DNA of 38,443 bases from an uncultured Pseudomonadales bacterium (GTDB taxonomy: Bacteria; Pseudomonadota; Gammaproteobacteria; Pseudomonadales; Pseudohongiellaceae), in the NCBI GenBank assembly GCA_905478195.1, contig CAJQHM010000074.1:1-38443 (forward strand), in the 5' to 3' direction. Shown here piece by piece: positions 19,293 through 28,045 of the stretch. The translations under genes and the position numbers were made by a program. The notes under the pieces are model-generated. The model worked only from the letters and a program-made list of their open reading frames with translations, had not been told where the DNA came from and ran no database searches. How positions within the stretch are numbered: position 1 is the stretch's first letter; every line of letters starts with the position of its first letter.

Positions 19293-20966
19293 CTAGGTCT
19301 TGTGCTTACCGTGTTCTGTCTCTTCCCAGTACTTAGTGACAGTTTGCTTCATTTCTTTATGCATAAGCAAGATGCCGATCAGGTTTGGGACCGTCATTAA
19401 GACGATGGTAATTAGCGCGACGTTCCACACGATAGTTGTATCGGCCAAGGCTGCATAGAAGAAGCCCAACACGTATACAACTCGATAGGGCAGTACCGAT
19501 TTGGGCCCCAATAGATAGGTCATGGCCCTATCGCCATAGTAAGACCAGGCGATAGCCGTCGAGAAGGCAAACAGCATTAGCCCTATAGACACAATATATT
19601 TGCCAAAATCTCCAAACAAGCCTTGGGTGAAAGCCATTGTCGTCAAGGGTACCGAGTGCAGCAGGGACTTGCCGCTCACCTCGACATCACCATCATCCAA
19701 TCTCCCCCCAGAAACGATGAGTTGGCCAGTTATCGGTTGCCCATCTCTGCTGAAGACAACGTCCTCGGCAAATGATCTAGCGCTTATCAAAGTAAAGTCG
19801 CCATTGTTGTCTGCAGCGCGACCATTCAGAACGGAGAATTCACCCGAGAAACTCCTCGCATCAGATTGATCACCATTGAGGTAGGCGAACAGCTGGGTAA
19901 CATCTTCTGCATTCGATTCTTCATAAGATCCAGCAACGAAGCTCATGTCAGCGCGCTGAAACTCGTTCTCAAACTTCTCCATCCAGACACCGGAAGAGAG
20001 GATTACGAGACCCGTAATCGTACAGATAACGATAGTGTCGATAAAGGGCTCAAGAATAGACACCATACCCTCGTCGGCGGGCTCGTCGGTTCTGGCAGCG
20101 GCGTGGGCAATTGGCGCTGAGCCCTGACCCGCCTCATTCGAATACAGACCTCGATTTACACCTCTATCGAAAGCATAGGCAAACGAAGCTCCGAGAAACC
20201 CGCCCACAGCCGCCGATCCGGTAAAGGCGTCGGAGAAGATAGAGATAAAAGAGGGGCCAATATTGGCAACATTAGGAATTATCACTGCGAACGCGCCAAT
20301 CAGATAGATAATAGCCATGGTGGGCACTATGGTCGCGGCAACCTTTGCTATACGAGTGATGCCACCAATGATCACTAGGGCTAGCAAAACCGATAGCACG
20401 CTGGCGGTAATTATTGGCTCAATCTCGAAAGTGCTCTTCAAACCGGCAGCAATACTGTTAATTTGTGGAAGATTTCCTGTACCGAATGAACTCAGTACCG
20501 TAGCAATGGCAAACAAGATCGCCAACCACTTCGCGTTAAGGCCCTTCTCCATGTAGTACATGGGACCACCCGCCATCGTGCCATCTGCGGTCTTCTCTCG
20601 GTACTTATGTGAAAGCGTTACCTCAACAAACTTGCTGGTCATTCCAAAGAACGCCGTCATCCACATCCAGAATAACGCAGCAGGGCCACCGAGGTGCAAG
20701 GCCAGGGCCACACCGCCAATATTGCCGGTTCCGACTGTTCCTGAGAGCGCCGTTGCCAGAGCCTGAAAATGTGACGTGTCTCCAGCAGCGCCATCCTTAT
20801 CGAACTTGCCAGTGGTGATACCGATGGCATGTTTGAAGTAGCGTATCTGGGGAAAGCCAAGATAAAGAGTAAAGAAAACACCGGTAGAGAGAAGCAATGC
20901 CGGAAACCACATCGCGCTGCCAAGGTAACCGTCTATGAAAATTAAAAAATCATTAACCGCGTCCAA
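19293..20966 (-). CDS. Alanine/glycine:cation symporter (AGCS family) with large internal insertion
   Basis: The 557-residue protein is an AGCS/SLC family Na+ (or H+):alanine/glycine symporter. Typical motifs are [20 protein letters not shown] (about 71-90), [13 protein letters not shown] (131-143), [20 protein letters not shown] (269-288) and [18 protein letters not shown] (465-482). Between the helix ending SSGVWMEKF (about 323-332) and the next helix ([12 protein letters not shown], 441-452) there is an extra stretch of about 110 residues, acidic and without membrane helices, which makes the protein longer than the usual 440-490. The start is a TTG at 20966: a TAG precedes it in frame, GGGG lies seven bases upstream, and the first internal ATG (Met19) would remove part of the first helix. 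Confidence 0.9.
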   Translation of the reverse strand: MDAVNDFLIFIDGYLGSAMWFPALLLSTGVFFTLYLGFPQIRYFKHAIGITTGKFDKDGAAGDTSHFQALATALSGTVGTGNIGGVALALHLGGPAALFWMWMTAFFGMTSKFVEVTLSHKYREKTADGTMAGGPMYYMEKGLNAKWLAILFAIATVLSSFGTGNLPQINSIAAGLKSTFEIEPIITASVLSVLLALVIIGGITRIAKVAATIVPTMAIIYLIGAFAVIIPNVANIGPSFISIFSDAFTGSAAVGGFLGASFAYAFDRGVNRGLYSNEAGQGSAPIAHAAARTDEPADEGMVSILEPFIDTIVICTITGLVILSSGVWMEKFENEFQRADMSFVAGSYEESNAEDVTQLFAYLNGDQSDARSFSGEFSVLNGRAADNNGDFTLISARSFAEDVVFSRDGQPITGQLIVSGGRLDDGDVEVSGKSLLHSVPLTTMAFTQGLFGDFGKYIVSIGLMLFAFSTAIAWSYYGDRAMTYLLGPKSVLPYRVVYVLGFFYAALADTTIVWNVALITIVLMTVPNLIGILLMHKEMKQTVTKYWEETEHGKHKT

Positions 20967-21025
20967 TGTAATACCCCACTAATTATCTGTTTGCCGAATC
21001 TCGTAGCTAATGTGCAATTCGCATA

Positions 21026-21844
21026 TTAATCGTCACTGATAGATATAGTTGGGCCATCGTTGCTGCTTGATACAACCAATAACTGCTGCTCAACCCTGCC
21101 CGCTAATTCCATATACGCTTTCGTGGCGACATGATCTGAATTCGATGCTACCACAGGATTGCCCGCATCAGTCGTTTCTCGAATGGTTAAATCTAACGGA
21201 AGACGACCTATAACTTCCACCCCATATTCGGCCGATAGCCTGTCTCCACCGCCGCTGCCAAAGATTGCCTCTTCGTGCCCACAATTCGAGCAGGTATGCA
21301 TGCTCATATTCTCAACGACACCCAATATGGGCACATCAACCTTCTTAAACATCTCGATACCCTTGCGGGCATCCAACAAGGCCACATCCTGGGGCGTAGT
21401 TACAATCACCGCACCACTTACCTTCACAGACTGCGCCAGAGACAACTGAATATCTCCAGTACCCGGCGGCATGTCGACAATTAAATAATCTAGCTCAGAC
21501 CAGGCCGTGTCATTCAGCATCTGATTAAAGGCAGAGATTATCATCGGAGCGCGCCACACCATGGCGGTCTTCTGATCGACCAAGAACCCCATAGAATTGC
21601 ACTCGATGCCATGTGCCTTAAGTGGCAGCATAAACTTGTTGTCGTGGATCTTTGGCCGGGTGCCCTCGGGAACTCCCATCATTAATGGCAGACTGGGCCC
21701 ATAGATATCCGCATCTAAAATACCCACGCTGCGCCCTAGCTTGGATAGCGCAAGTGCAAGATTTACTGCGGTGGTAGATTTCCCTACTCCGCCCTTCCCG
21801 GAAGCCACACAAATAATGTGGTTAATCTTTTCAATACTTCTCAA
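21026..21844 (-). CDS. Iron-sulfur cluster carrier P-loop ATPase, Mrp/ApbC family
   Basis: A MinD/Mrp-family ATPase involved in Fe-S cluster carriage. It has the deviant Walker A CVASGKGGVGKSTTAVNLA, switch ILDADIYGPSLP, DYLIVDMPPGTGD, and the CxxC cluster site HTCSNCGHE. The start is uncertain. The frame is open to 22003, but all upstream starts are TTG codons without a Shine-Dalgarno; the TTG at 21844 has AAGGGAAGG just upstream and gives a 272-residue protein beginning MRSIEKINHIICVAS, like short Mrp proteins. Either way the N-terminal MIP18/DUF59-like domain of E. coli ApbC is absent. On the leader strand an AGGAGG (near 21898) precedes an eight-codon ORF, which could be a small upstream peptide or chance. 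Confidence 0.85.
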   Translation of the reverse strand: MRSIEKINHIICVASGKGGVGKSTTAVNLALALSKLGRSVGILDADIYGPSLPLMMGVPEGTRPKIHDNKFMLPLKAHGIECNSMGFLVDQKTAMVWRAPMIISAFNQMLNDTAWSELDYLIVDMPPGTGDIQLSLAQSVKVSGAVIVTTPQDVALLDARKGIEMFKKVDVPILGVVENMSMHTCSNCGHEEAIFGSGGGDRLSAEYGVEVIGRLPLDLTIRETTDAGNPVVASNSDHVATKAYMELAGRVEQQLLVVSSSNDGPTISISDD

Positions 21845-22142
21845 TTTACCTTCCCTTACTGCCTTGTAACCCAATTGAGCATTATGCTGACTATCCTCCT
21901 GAGTCGCGAACTCACAACTCGCCGGAGAATCAATGCTGCGGAACGAGCACTGATTATCTTTGATTAGCTTCAAAAAATCCAAGACAAGACAGAGAAAGAC
22001 CAAGGAACACAGACCTTAGAGTTCACGCTAACGCGGTCATTTAGGATTAGGAGGAATAATCTCGTCCAAATACGAGCCAAGAGACACAAACAATGCAAAT
22101 TGAGAATGACAGGCAAGCTGCTTCACCGCTAGAATCCAGACT

Positions 22143-22685
22143 ATGCAAAATACATTAAGGGTATCCTCTGTTTTCGCCTTGTTGGGCTGTATGTCGCTCC
22201 CGTTCTATTCGAGTGCCGAGCAACAAGAAGAGACCGAGGTCAAGTTCGCGTTCTACTCCTCAGCCTGGGGCGAAAACACCGACGACGGTCTACGTCTCGT
22301 CGCATTCAATCAAACACCGACCCCGATTAGACTTAATAGCATCGAACTTCATAGTGGTGACGAGCAGGCCGAAACCATTGTCATAGATATCGCGCTGGAG
22401 ATCCCCTCTGGCGGCTATGCCGACAAGGAATTCGGCTACATCGATTTGCTCTCGGGAGATGAATGTATCGACCGCACAATGCAGGAAAACTGGAAGCTTG
22501 TAGAGATCTCTAACTACACCCTGAACCCTTCGGTAAGAAACCTTATAATAGAGAATACAGATTCATTTCGTATCTACCAGTGTGTTCAGACTATTTCTAC
22601 TTCGTGGACAGACCTAAGCAGCAATCAACTGTATGAGTATGAGGAATGGGTCTTATTTCACTTTGAAACCCGAAGAGACTTATAA
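22143..22685 (+). CDS. Secreted protein of unknown function
   Basis: I do not recognise this 180-residue protein. It starts with a signal peptide (MQNTLRVSSVFALLGCMSL, cleavage probably after SSA near residue 25). The mature part is acidic and appears beta-rich, with two cysteines (in GDECID and IYQCVQ) that could pair. The segments LRLVAFNQTPTPIRLNSIEL and IPSGGYADKEFGYIDLL suggest an immunoglobulin-like or periplasmic beta-sandwich fold, but this is a guess. A bidirectional terminator follows. Spacing from mrp (divergent) suggests its own promoter in the intervening gap, which I could not place. Confidence 0.7.
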   Translation: MQNTLRVSSVFALLGCMSLPFYSSAEQQEETEVKFAFYSSAWGENTDDGLRLVAFNQTPTPIRLNSIELHSGDEQAETIVIDIALEIPSGGYADKEFGYIDLLSGDECIDRTMQENWKLVEISNYTLNPSVRNLIIENTDSFRIYQCVQTISTSWTDLSSNQLYEYEEWVLFHFETRRDL

Positions 22686-22711
22686 CAGCTACAGTCAAAA
22701 TTTCAGACAAT

Positions 22712-22742
22712 AAAAAAGGGGGTCAGATGACCCCCTTTTTTT
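22712..22742. terminator. Bidirectional intrinsic terminator
   Basis: A run of A precedes GGGGGTC-AGAT-GACCCCC, which is followed by eight T. The stem is 7-8 base pairs, all strong, with T tracts on both strands. It sits between the convergent 22143 gene and hppA and would stop transcripts from either side. Confidence 0.93.
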
Positions 22743-22761
22743 AACTAATTTCTAGGTTCTG

Positions 22762-24885
22762 CTATAGCAAGATGCCGCCATACTGAACGAAGAAAGGCGC
22801 GAATACCAAACTAAGAATCGCTGAAAGCTTGATAAGAATGTTCAGTGAAGGACCTGAAGTATCTTTCATCGGATCGCCAACAGTATCACCAACAACAGCC
22901 GCAGTGTGCTCGTCTGAGCCCTTACCACCATGATTGCCTGCTTCGATATACTTCTTGGCATTATCCCAAGCACCACCGCTATTGGAAGAAGCGATGGCGA
23001 GTACGCCGCCGGTAACTAGTGAACCAATGAGCATGGCCGCTACGGCTTCGACACCGAACAGGAATCCCACAACAAGAGGCGAGCCCATGATCAATACGCC
23101 TGGCGCGATCATTTCTTTCAGCGCGGCCTGAGTAGAGATAGCCACACACTTCGCATAATCAGGCGTGCCCGTACCTTCCATAATGCCTGGAATGGTTTTG
23201 AACTGATGACGCACTTCTTCGATCATCGCAAATGCCGCCGCACCAACTGACTTCATAGTCATGGCAGAGAACAAGAAAGGCAGAACCGCACCAACAAACA
23301 GGAAAGTGAAAACCAGAGGCTCTAATAAGCTCATGGAAATAGGCTCGCCCATCAATTTCTCAGCGGTAGTAATGAAGGCCGCAAACAATGCAAGTGACGT
23401 CAGTATCGCAGCACCAATCGCAAAACCCTTACCGATAGCCGCAGTCGTATTGCCCGCAGAATCAAGAATGTCAGTTCTACGTCTTACTTCTGACTCCAAG
23501 CCGACCATCTCGGCGATACCACCGGCATTGTCAGCAACTGGGCCATAGGCATCGATAGTCAAGGTTAGTACGAGGCTTCCCAGCATACCTAGAGAGGCAA
23601 TCGCGATGCCGTACATGCCGGCAAGCTCCCAGGATATGAAGATGCTTATCGCAATGGCGATGTAAGGAAGAACCGTACTCTTATAGCCGAGTGCTAGGCC
23701 ATAGATGATGTTTGTAGCAACACCAGTTTCGCAAGACTTCGCGACTTCCTGCACTGGAGAAAATTTCTCAGATGTGTAGTAGCCAGTTAGCAAGCCAACC
23801 GCCAGACCTGAAATCAAGCCTGCCAGGAAGCAGAAATAAACACCGACGTTGGTATAGTCAGCACCACCTAGGTTAAATTGATCTGGAATCAGAGCAAGAG
23901 TAAAGAAGTACATAACCACGGCCATAATGGCACTGGAGATGATCAACAACTTCATCAATGCTGGCGCGACGTCTTCTTCAGTCTTAACACCAACCAAGAG
24001 TTTAGTGATTAGGGCTATAGGAATACCTACGGCACTGATCAATATTGGGAATAACAAGGCGTCTGGATTACCGGCAAATACCACAGCACTAATAACCATC
24101 GCGGCACAGGTACTTTCCGCACAGGAGCCGAAAAGGTCGGCACCCATTCCTGCCACATCACCTACGTTGTCACCAACGTTGTCAGCGATTACCGCAGGGT
24201 TACGCGGATCATCCTCAGGAATGCCCTGCTCAACTTTACCTACAAGATCAGCGCCAACGTCGGCAGCCTTAGTAAAGATACCGCCGCCAACTCGCGCAAA
24301 CAGTGCAATAGTTGAACCACCTAAACCAAATCCAGCGATAACTTCCATAAGGATGTGGTTATTCTCTTCGCCCAGATCTGCCAGCAAGAACTTCATCACT
24401 ACGTAGATAATAACCAGGCCTAGAGTTGCCAGACCAACGAGGGCAAAGCCCATCACGGCACCAGAGTTAATGGCGACGTCATAGGCTGCAGAGATATCTT
24501 TCTTTGCAGAAACCGTAGTTCGGGCATTACCCTGAGTGGCAACCATCATGCCTATATAGCCTGAGGCTATAGAGATGGCACCACCGAATAGAAAGGCGAT
24601 AGCCGTATAGATTCCCTCATGGATGTTCGGGGTATGTGTATCGTTAATCAGAACAGCGATAATAGCCGCAAAGACCACCATGAAGATGGAGAGGACTTTG
24701 TATTCCTGCTTTAGGAACGCCATGGCCCCATCTGCAATAGCGCCGTGGATGAAGGTAAGCTTCTTCGACTGCTCTTCTTCCAGCCCCAGATCGAGGGGTA
24801 CACTTATAACCTTCTTCATATAGAAGAAGGCAATTCCCAAGCCTAGCAGCGACAGGACTGTAGTTACCGTAATTGTTATGCCCAT
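22762..24885 (-). CDS. hppA: Membrane-bound ion-translocating pyrophosphatase
   Basis: This 707-residue protein of about 16 membrane helices hydrolyses pyrophosphate and pumps H+ (or Na+) out of the cytoplasm. The catalytic Mg/PPi segments are intact: [36 protein letters not shown] and [18 protein letters not shown]. The segment [16 protein letters not shown] has Ala at the position where K+-independent enzymes carry Lys, so it should be K+-dependent. After GADLF, where many Na+ pumps have Glu (DLFES), this protein has Gly and the acidic residue appears four positions later (DLFGSCAES), which points to proton specificity by family comparison. It has its own leader of about 200 bases upstream; I see no clear promoter there. 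Confidence 0.95.
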   Translation of the reverse strand: MGITITVTTVLSLLGLGIAFFYMKKVISVPLDLGLEEEQSKKLTFIHGAIADGAMAFLKQEYKVLSIFMVVFAAIIAVLINDTHTPNIHEGIYTAIAFLFGGAISIASGYIGMMVATQGNARTTVSAKKDISAAYDVAINSGAVMGFALVGLATLGLVIIYVVMKFLLADLGEENNHILMEVIAGFGLGGSTIALFARVGGGIFTKAADVGADLVGKVEQGIPEDDPRNPAVIADNVGDNVGDVAGMGADLFGSCAESTCAAMVISAVVFAGNPDALLFPILISAVGIPIALITKLLVGVKTEEDVAPALMKLLIISSAIMAVVMYFFTLALIPDQFNLGGADYTNVGVYFCFLAGLISGLAVGLLTGYYTSEKFSPVQEVAKSCETGVATNIIYGLALGYKSTVLPYIAIAISIFISWELAGMYGIAIASLGMLGSLVLTLTIDAYGPVADNAGGIAEMVGLESEVRRRTDILDSAGNTTAAIGKGFAIGAAILTSLALFAAFITTAEKLMGEPISMSLLEPLVFTFLFVGAVLPFLFSAMTMKSVGAAAFAMIEEVRHQFKTIPGIMEGTGTPDYAKCVAISTQAALKEMIAPGVLIMGSPLVVGFLFGVEAVAAMLIGSLVTGGVLAIASSNSGGAWDNAKKYIEAGNHGGKGSDEHTAAVVGDTVGDPMKDTSGPSLNILIKLSAILSLVFAPFFVQYGGILL

Positions 24886-25089
24886 CTAAATTCTACCCCT
24901 CAAAAATGGAATGTTTATTTTAAAGGCGCGCACTTTACCATAATGGACGCCGCAAAAAAAGGCGATAAAGACGCTGTGAAACCAGTATTTCAGTGCATAT
25001 CGGAGTATTTGTAAGGAAGCTGTAAACACCCCTGTGTACAGACATCGCTGCAGACTCTAAGTAGCGGCTATAAAGAGGTTGGCTGCGGC

Positions 25090-25251
25090 TTATTTCTTGG
25101 ATTTACGGCGTTTCTTATTCTTAGTCGGGGTCTTTTCGGTTTCACCTCGAGATAGCCGGAAAGCCTGACGCATGGCATCAAGCTTGGCTTCCTTGCGCTT
25201 ATGCAGCTGGCTCTCCTTGCCAGCTTGAAAATCGACGATCTTATCAACCAT
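25090..25251 (-). CDS. Small lysine-rich basic protein, unknown function
   Basis: A 53-codon ORF encodes MVDKIVDFQAGKESQLHKRK at the start and ends in KNKKRRKSKK. It lies 25 bases after the coiled-coil lipoprotein stop, on the same strand. The middle part is predicted helical (LDAMRQAFRLSR). The Shine-Dalgarno is weak. The even codon pattern, strongly basic tail and position make it a likely real gene, perhaps binding nucleic acid or ribosome, but I do not recognise the family and assign no function. Confidence 0.6.
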   Translation of the reverse strand: MVDKIVDFQAGKESQLHKRKEAKLDAMRQAFRLSRGETEKTPTKNKKRRKSKK

Positions 25252-25276
25252 AGTGGGATACAGCTTATCTCATCAA

Positions 25277-25930
25277 TTATTGTGAGTTGGACTGGCGCAG
25301 CAATTCGTCCTTTCGAGACTCTAATTCGGCTATCAGGTCCTTAGCTAGGGGCTCCAGGGTATTTCCAGCCTCATCGGTATTCTCGTATTTATTCTGCTCG
25401 TCTTCCAGAACAACCAAGAGCTCTTCGGCGACCTCCACAGCCTGCGCCAGACTAGCAGTTCTCGATTCCTCATCGACCACATCGGTCTGAATTGAGGCGA
25501 TCTGCTGCTCCAGAGCGGCTATACGGTCTAGCTTTTCCTGCCTCTGCGCTTCAACCGCGGCAATTGCAGCCAGCCGCTCGCGCTCGCGCTGTTCCTCCGC
25601 CTCTGCGACCTGACGCTCCGCTTCGGCGCGTGCTCGCGCCTCGGCTAGCTGGCGATCTCTTTGCGCCTGCACTCTGGCCCGCTCCGCCTCTGCCTGTTCT
25701 CGCTGCCGTTGCAGCTGCGCTGCTCGCGCTCGCTCCTGCTCCACCGCTACCTGCGCTGCCTCTTGCTCCATGGCTATGCGCTCGGCTTCGACAGCCGCTA
25801 ATTCCGCCTCTCTTGCGCCCTGCGATGCGCAGGAAGCGAGAGTGAGCATCGCCACAGTGACGAGAATCGCGCGCGATTTCGATGCTATTGGGAAGAGACG
25901 AAATTCGCTTAGTTCCAACCGATACTTCAT
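25277..25930 (-). CDS. Putative lipoprotein with long Ala/Glu/Arg coiled coil
   Basis: The 217-residue product has a type II signal peptide with lipobox LASC (Cys34; MLTLASCASQG), after a rather long N-region. From about residue 38 to 200 it is almost entirely Ala, Glu, Gln and Arg in a helical repeat pattern (many AEAER and QREQAEAERAR segments), so a long coiled coil in the periplasm is expected. The start ATG at 25930 has AAGGAG six bases upstream. Low sequence complexity means database matches will be compositional; function unknown. The outer membrane is the likely site, since Ala rather than Asp follows the lipid cysteine. Confidence 0.75.
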   Translation of the reverse strand: MKYRLELSEFRLFPIASKSRAILVTVAMLTLASCASQGAREAELAAVEAERIAMEQEAAQVAVEQERARAAQLQRQREQAEAERARVQAQRDRQLAEARARAEAERQVAEAEEQRERERLAAIAAVEAQRQEKLDRIAALEQQIASIQTDVVDEESRTASLAQAVEVAEELLVVLEDEQNKYENTDEAGNTLEPLAKDLIAELESRKDELLRQSNSQ

Positions 25931-26173
25931 GACAATCTCCTTCTGGCTGAGCGCCTCACTTTATTGGCACTCCCGTCTATCAAGGGATACTAACGCCAAG
26001 CCCTTGATTAATAAATTATTTTCTATATAAATCGTAGAATCTGTCGACTTTGTCATACTTTATAGCGATAAACACGCTGTTTGTCAGTAAAATCAAGACT
26101 TAGGCCACTTATCGGCAGGATCTCAATACATTTCATCTCAGCAGCTTAATCCGGCGAGCAATAAGAATTCACA

Positions 26174-27529
26174 ATGACCAGCCAAGTATCACTGGACTCG
26201 AGAGCCTCAGAACGCCCGAAGCTCCTCATACTCATGCTACGCCCACTGGTAGCGCTTCTATTGAGCGCCCCTGTCATAGTCCTGCTACTTTCTATAGAGA
26301 CGACTTCCAGACCGGTTAGCGATCAGCAATTTAGCCCGCAGGAGCTTTCCAGAATAGAAAGCCTCCTACTGGAGAGCACACCACAAACCCCTGGTAATGC
26401 GAGCATGCAGCAGCTGCAGTTCGATGCCGACGAGCTCAATCTATTGCTGCGCTATGCCGTCAACGTAATGAACCTCTCCTCACAGTGGGCGGCGACTACA
26501 CAACTGAACGAAAGTGCCATGGGCATGCAGCTGAGTCTGCGGCTGAGCCAAGGGCCCCTGCCCCTTTTCCTGAATGTCGAAGCCAACCTGCTTGAGCAGG
26601 ACAAGCAGCTCAAACTACAGGCATTGAAAATCGGAAGAATCCGAATACCGGATAGATTTTTACAATTTACCCTGCAACGCTTTCAGGCGAACCTGGCTGC
26701 TGGCAATCTCGCCTACACGGATTTCATCGAACTAATAAACAATGTAAAGAGCGTTAACCTGAGCCAAGACCATATGACCGTCGCCTTGCAATGGGACCCT
26801 AAGCTTATCGGGCGCATAGGCAATCATGCTCAGCAACTGTTTATCTCGGAGCAAGATCAACAGAGAATAATTGACTATTATCAGATCATCACCAATATCG
26901 CTGCGGCCGTGCCAATTGATATTCGAGCCGTTTCGATCAATGCATTTCTCGTTCCTCTTTTCGCAGCGGCAAGAGAAAAGTCACTAGGGGGCAGCGATCC
27001 AATAGCCGAAAACCGAACCGCGTTCCAGACACTCGCCATCTATCTGAACAAGGAATCAATAGGCCAGCTCATCGGTGATGAAACCGCAAGAGATATCCCG
27101 CCAGCGCCCTTTATCGAGGTCCGATTGCAGAGGCGCCAGGATCTCGCGCAGCATCTTGTTTCTATCGCCGCAATTACGGCTTCCGCCGGTGCTGACCTGG
27201 CGCAGATGTTGTCCACCACTAAGGAAGCCTACGATGCCCGTTATCGTTCCGGCTTCAGCTTCTCAGACCTCACGGCAAACAGTGTCGGCCTCGCTATGGC
27301 CCAACTCTCTACCCGTGACGAGAGAACCGCCAGGGCCATGCAAGAACGCCTCGCTAATCTAGGCAGTGAATCAGACTATATGCCGGAGGTTGGCAACAAT
27401 CGAGACGGCCTGTCTGAAAGCGCCTTCAATGCGATGTATACAGATAGCAGCAGCCCCGAGTACCAGCGGCGCATGGCAGAAATTCAGACCCTGATCAATA
27501 GCAAGCCTCTATTTGCCGGCCTGTTATAG
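26174..27529 (+). CDS. Membrane-anchored protein of unknown function
   Basis: I do not recognise this 451-residue protein. It has a short cytoplasmic N-terminus and one membrane helix (about 17-41, LLILMLRPLVALLLSAPVIV), then a large soluble part presumably in the periplasm. Residues 60-200 look like a lipid-binding-type beta region (MQQLQFDADELNLLLRYAVN; alternating hydrophobics in MGMQLSLRLSQGPLPLFLNV). The C-terminal half is helical and carries ATRDERTARAMQERLANLG-like charged segments. A single AANAANAA motif (26160-26167) overlaps its ribosome-binding region, but one such match is expected by chance. The 49-base gap to the DksA-like gene suggests co-transcription. Confidence 0.75.
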   Translation: MTSQVSLDSRASERPKLLILMLRPLVALLLSAPVIVLLLSIETTSRPVSDQQFSPQELSRIESLLLESTPQTPGNASMQQLQFDADELNLLLRYAVNVMNLSSQWAATTQLNESAMGMQLSLRLSQGPLPLFLNVEANLLEQDKQLKLQALKIGRIRIPDRFLQFTLQRFQANLAAGNLAYTDFIELINNVKSVNLSQDHMTVALQWDPKLIGRIGNHAQQLFISEQDQQRIIDYYQIITNIAAAVPIDIRAVSINAFLVPLFAAAREKSLGGSDPIAENRTAFQTLAIYLNKESIGQLIGDETARDIPPAPFIEVRLQRRQDLAQHLVSIAAITASAGADLAQMLSTTKEAYDARYRSGFSFSDLTANSVGLAMAQLSTRDERTARAMQERLANLGSESDYMPEVGNNRDGLSESAFNAMYTDSSSPEYQRRMAEIQTLINSKPLFAGLL

Positions 27530-27577
27530 CAAGCGCGTAATAGAACCATTCTGAAAACTCCAAAGGCGACACACATC

Positions 27578-27937
27578 GTGGTAGGTTTTACGGACAGACA
27601 ATTGCAGGAAATACAGACCCTGTTGTTAGAGAAGAAGGCGCAGCTAGAACAGCAATTGCAGGATGCTGAGTCTGCGACCGGCGTGGTTACATTAGACCAA
27701 ACTACAGTGGGAAGAGTATCTCGCATAGATGCGATGCAGCAGCAAAGTATGGCAGTATCGACTCGAGGGAAGGCAGAGGCAAGCCTGAGAAAGGTCATAG
27801 GCGCGCTAAGAAAAATCGATGCGAAGGACTATGGTTACTGCAGCAACTGTGACAAGCCCATCGAGTTCAAGCGTCTCGAAGTGCAACCCCAGGCGAGCTA
27901 TTGCCTGATCTGCCAAGATAAACTAGATCAAGCCTAA
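27578..27937 (+). CDS. TraR/DksA family zinc-finger protein (short DksA-like)
   Basis: The 119-residue protein starts with GTG. It has a coiled-coil N-terminal half (QLQEIQTLLLEKKAQLEQQL), the conserved TVGRVSRIDAMQQQSM stretch, and a C4 zinc finger with CSNC and CLIC pairs (YGYCSNCDKPIEF ... SYCLICQDK). It lacks the DxxDxA tip motif that full-length DksA uses to modify RNA polymerase, so a role in the stringent response is not assured. A second, canonical dksA is at 31950. Confidence 0.85.
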   Translation: MVGFTDRQLQEIQTLLLEKKAQLEQQLQDAESATGVVTLDQTTVGRVSRIDAMQQQSMAVSTRGKAEASLRKVIGALRKIDAKDYGYCSNCDKPIEFKRLEVQPQASYCLICQDKLDQA

Positions 27938-28045
27938 ACCAGACGCTATCATAGATCCAACAAGGTCTCACAGCTTCCAATATAGACAGTGCTAGTGTAT
28001 AAAACCGCCTGCATTTCCTCCCTTGAACCAATCTGAGCCGATGTC

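Noticed and set aside
22093-22158. 21-codon ORF overlapping the start of the 22143 gene
   Set aside because: No Shine-Dalgarno, no membrane or signal features, and it overlaps the signal peptide of a better gene in another frame.
25492-25845. Pro/Ala-rich ORF on the strand opposite the coiled-coil lipoprotein
   Set aside because: It is the antisense shadow of a low-complexity Ala/Glu/Arg coding sequence; composition follows from the real gene, and the lipoprotein has a good Shine-Dalgarno and lipobox.
26160-26167. AATAAGAA motif at the start of the 26174 gene as another Hfq/Crc site
   Set aside because: Only one motif, and perhaps a dozen or more single matches are expected by chance in a window of this size; no extended ARN run.
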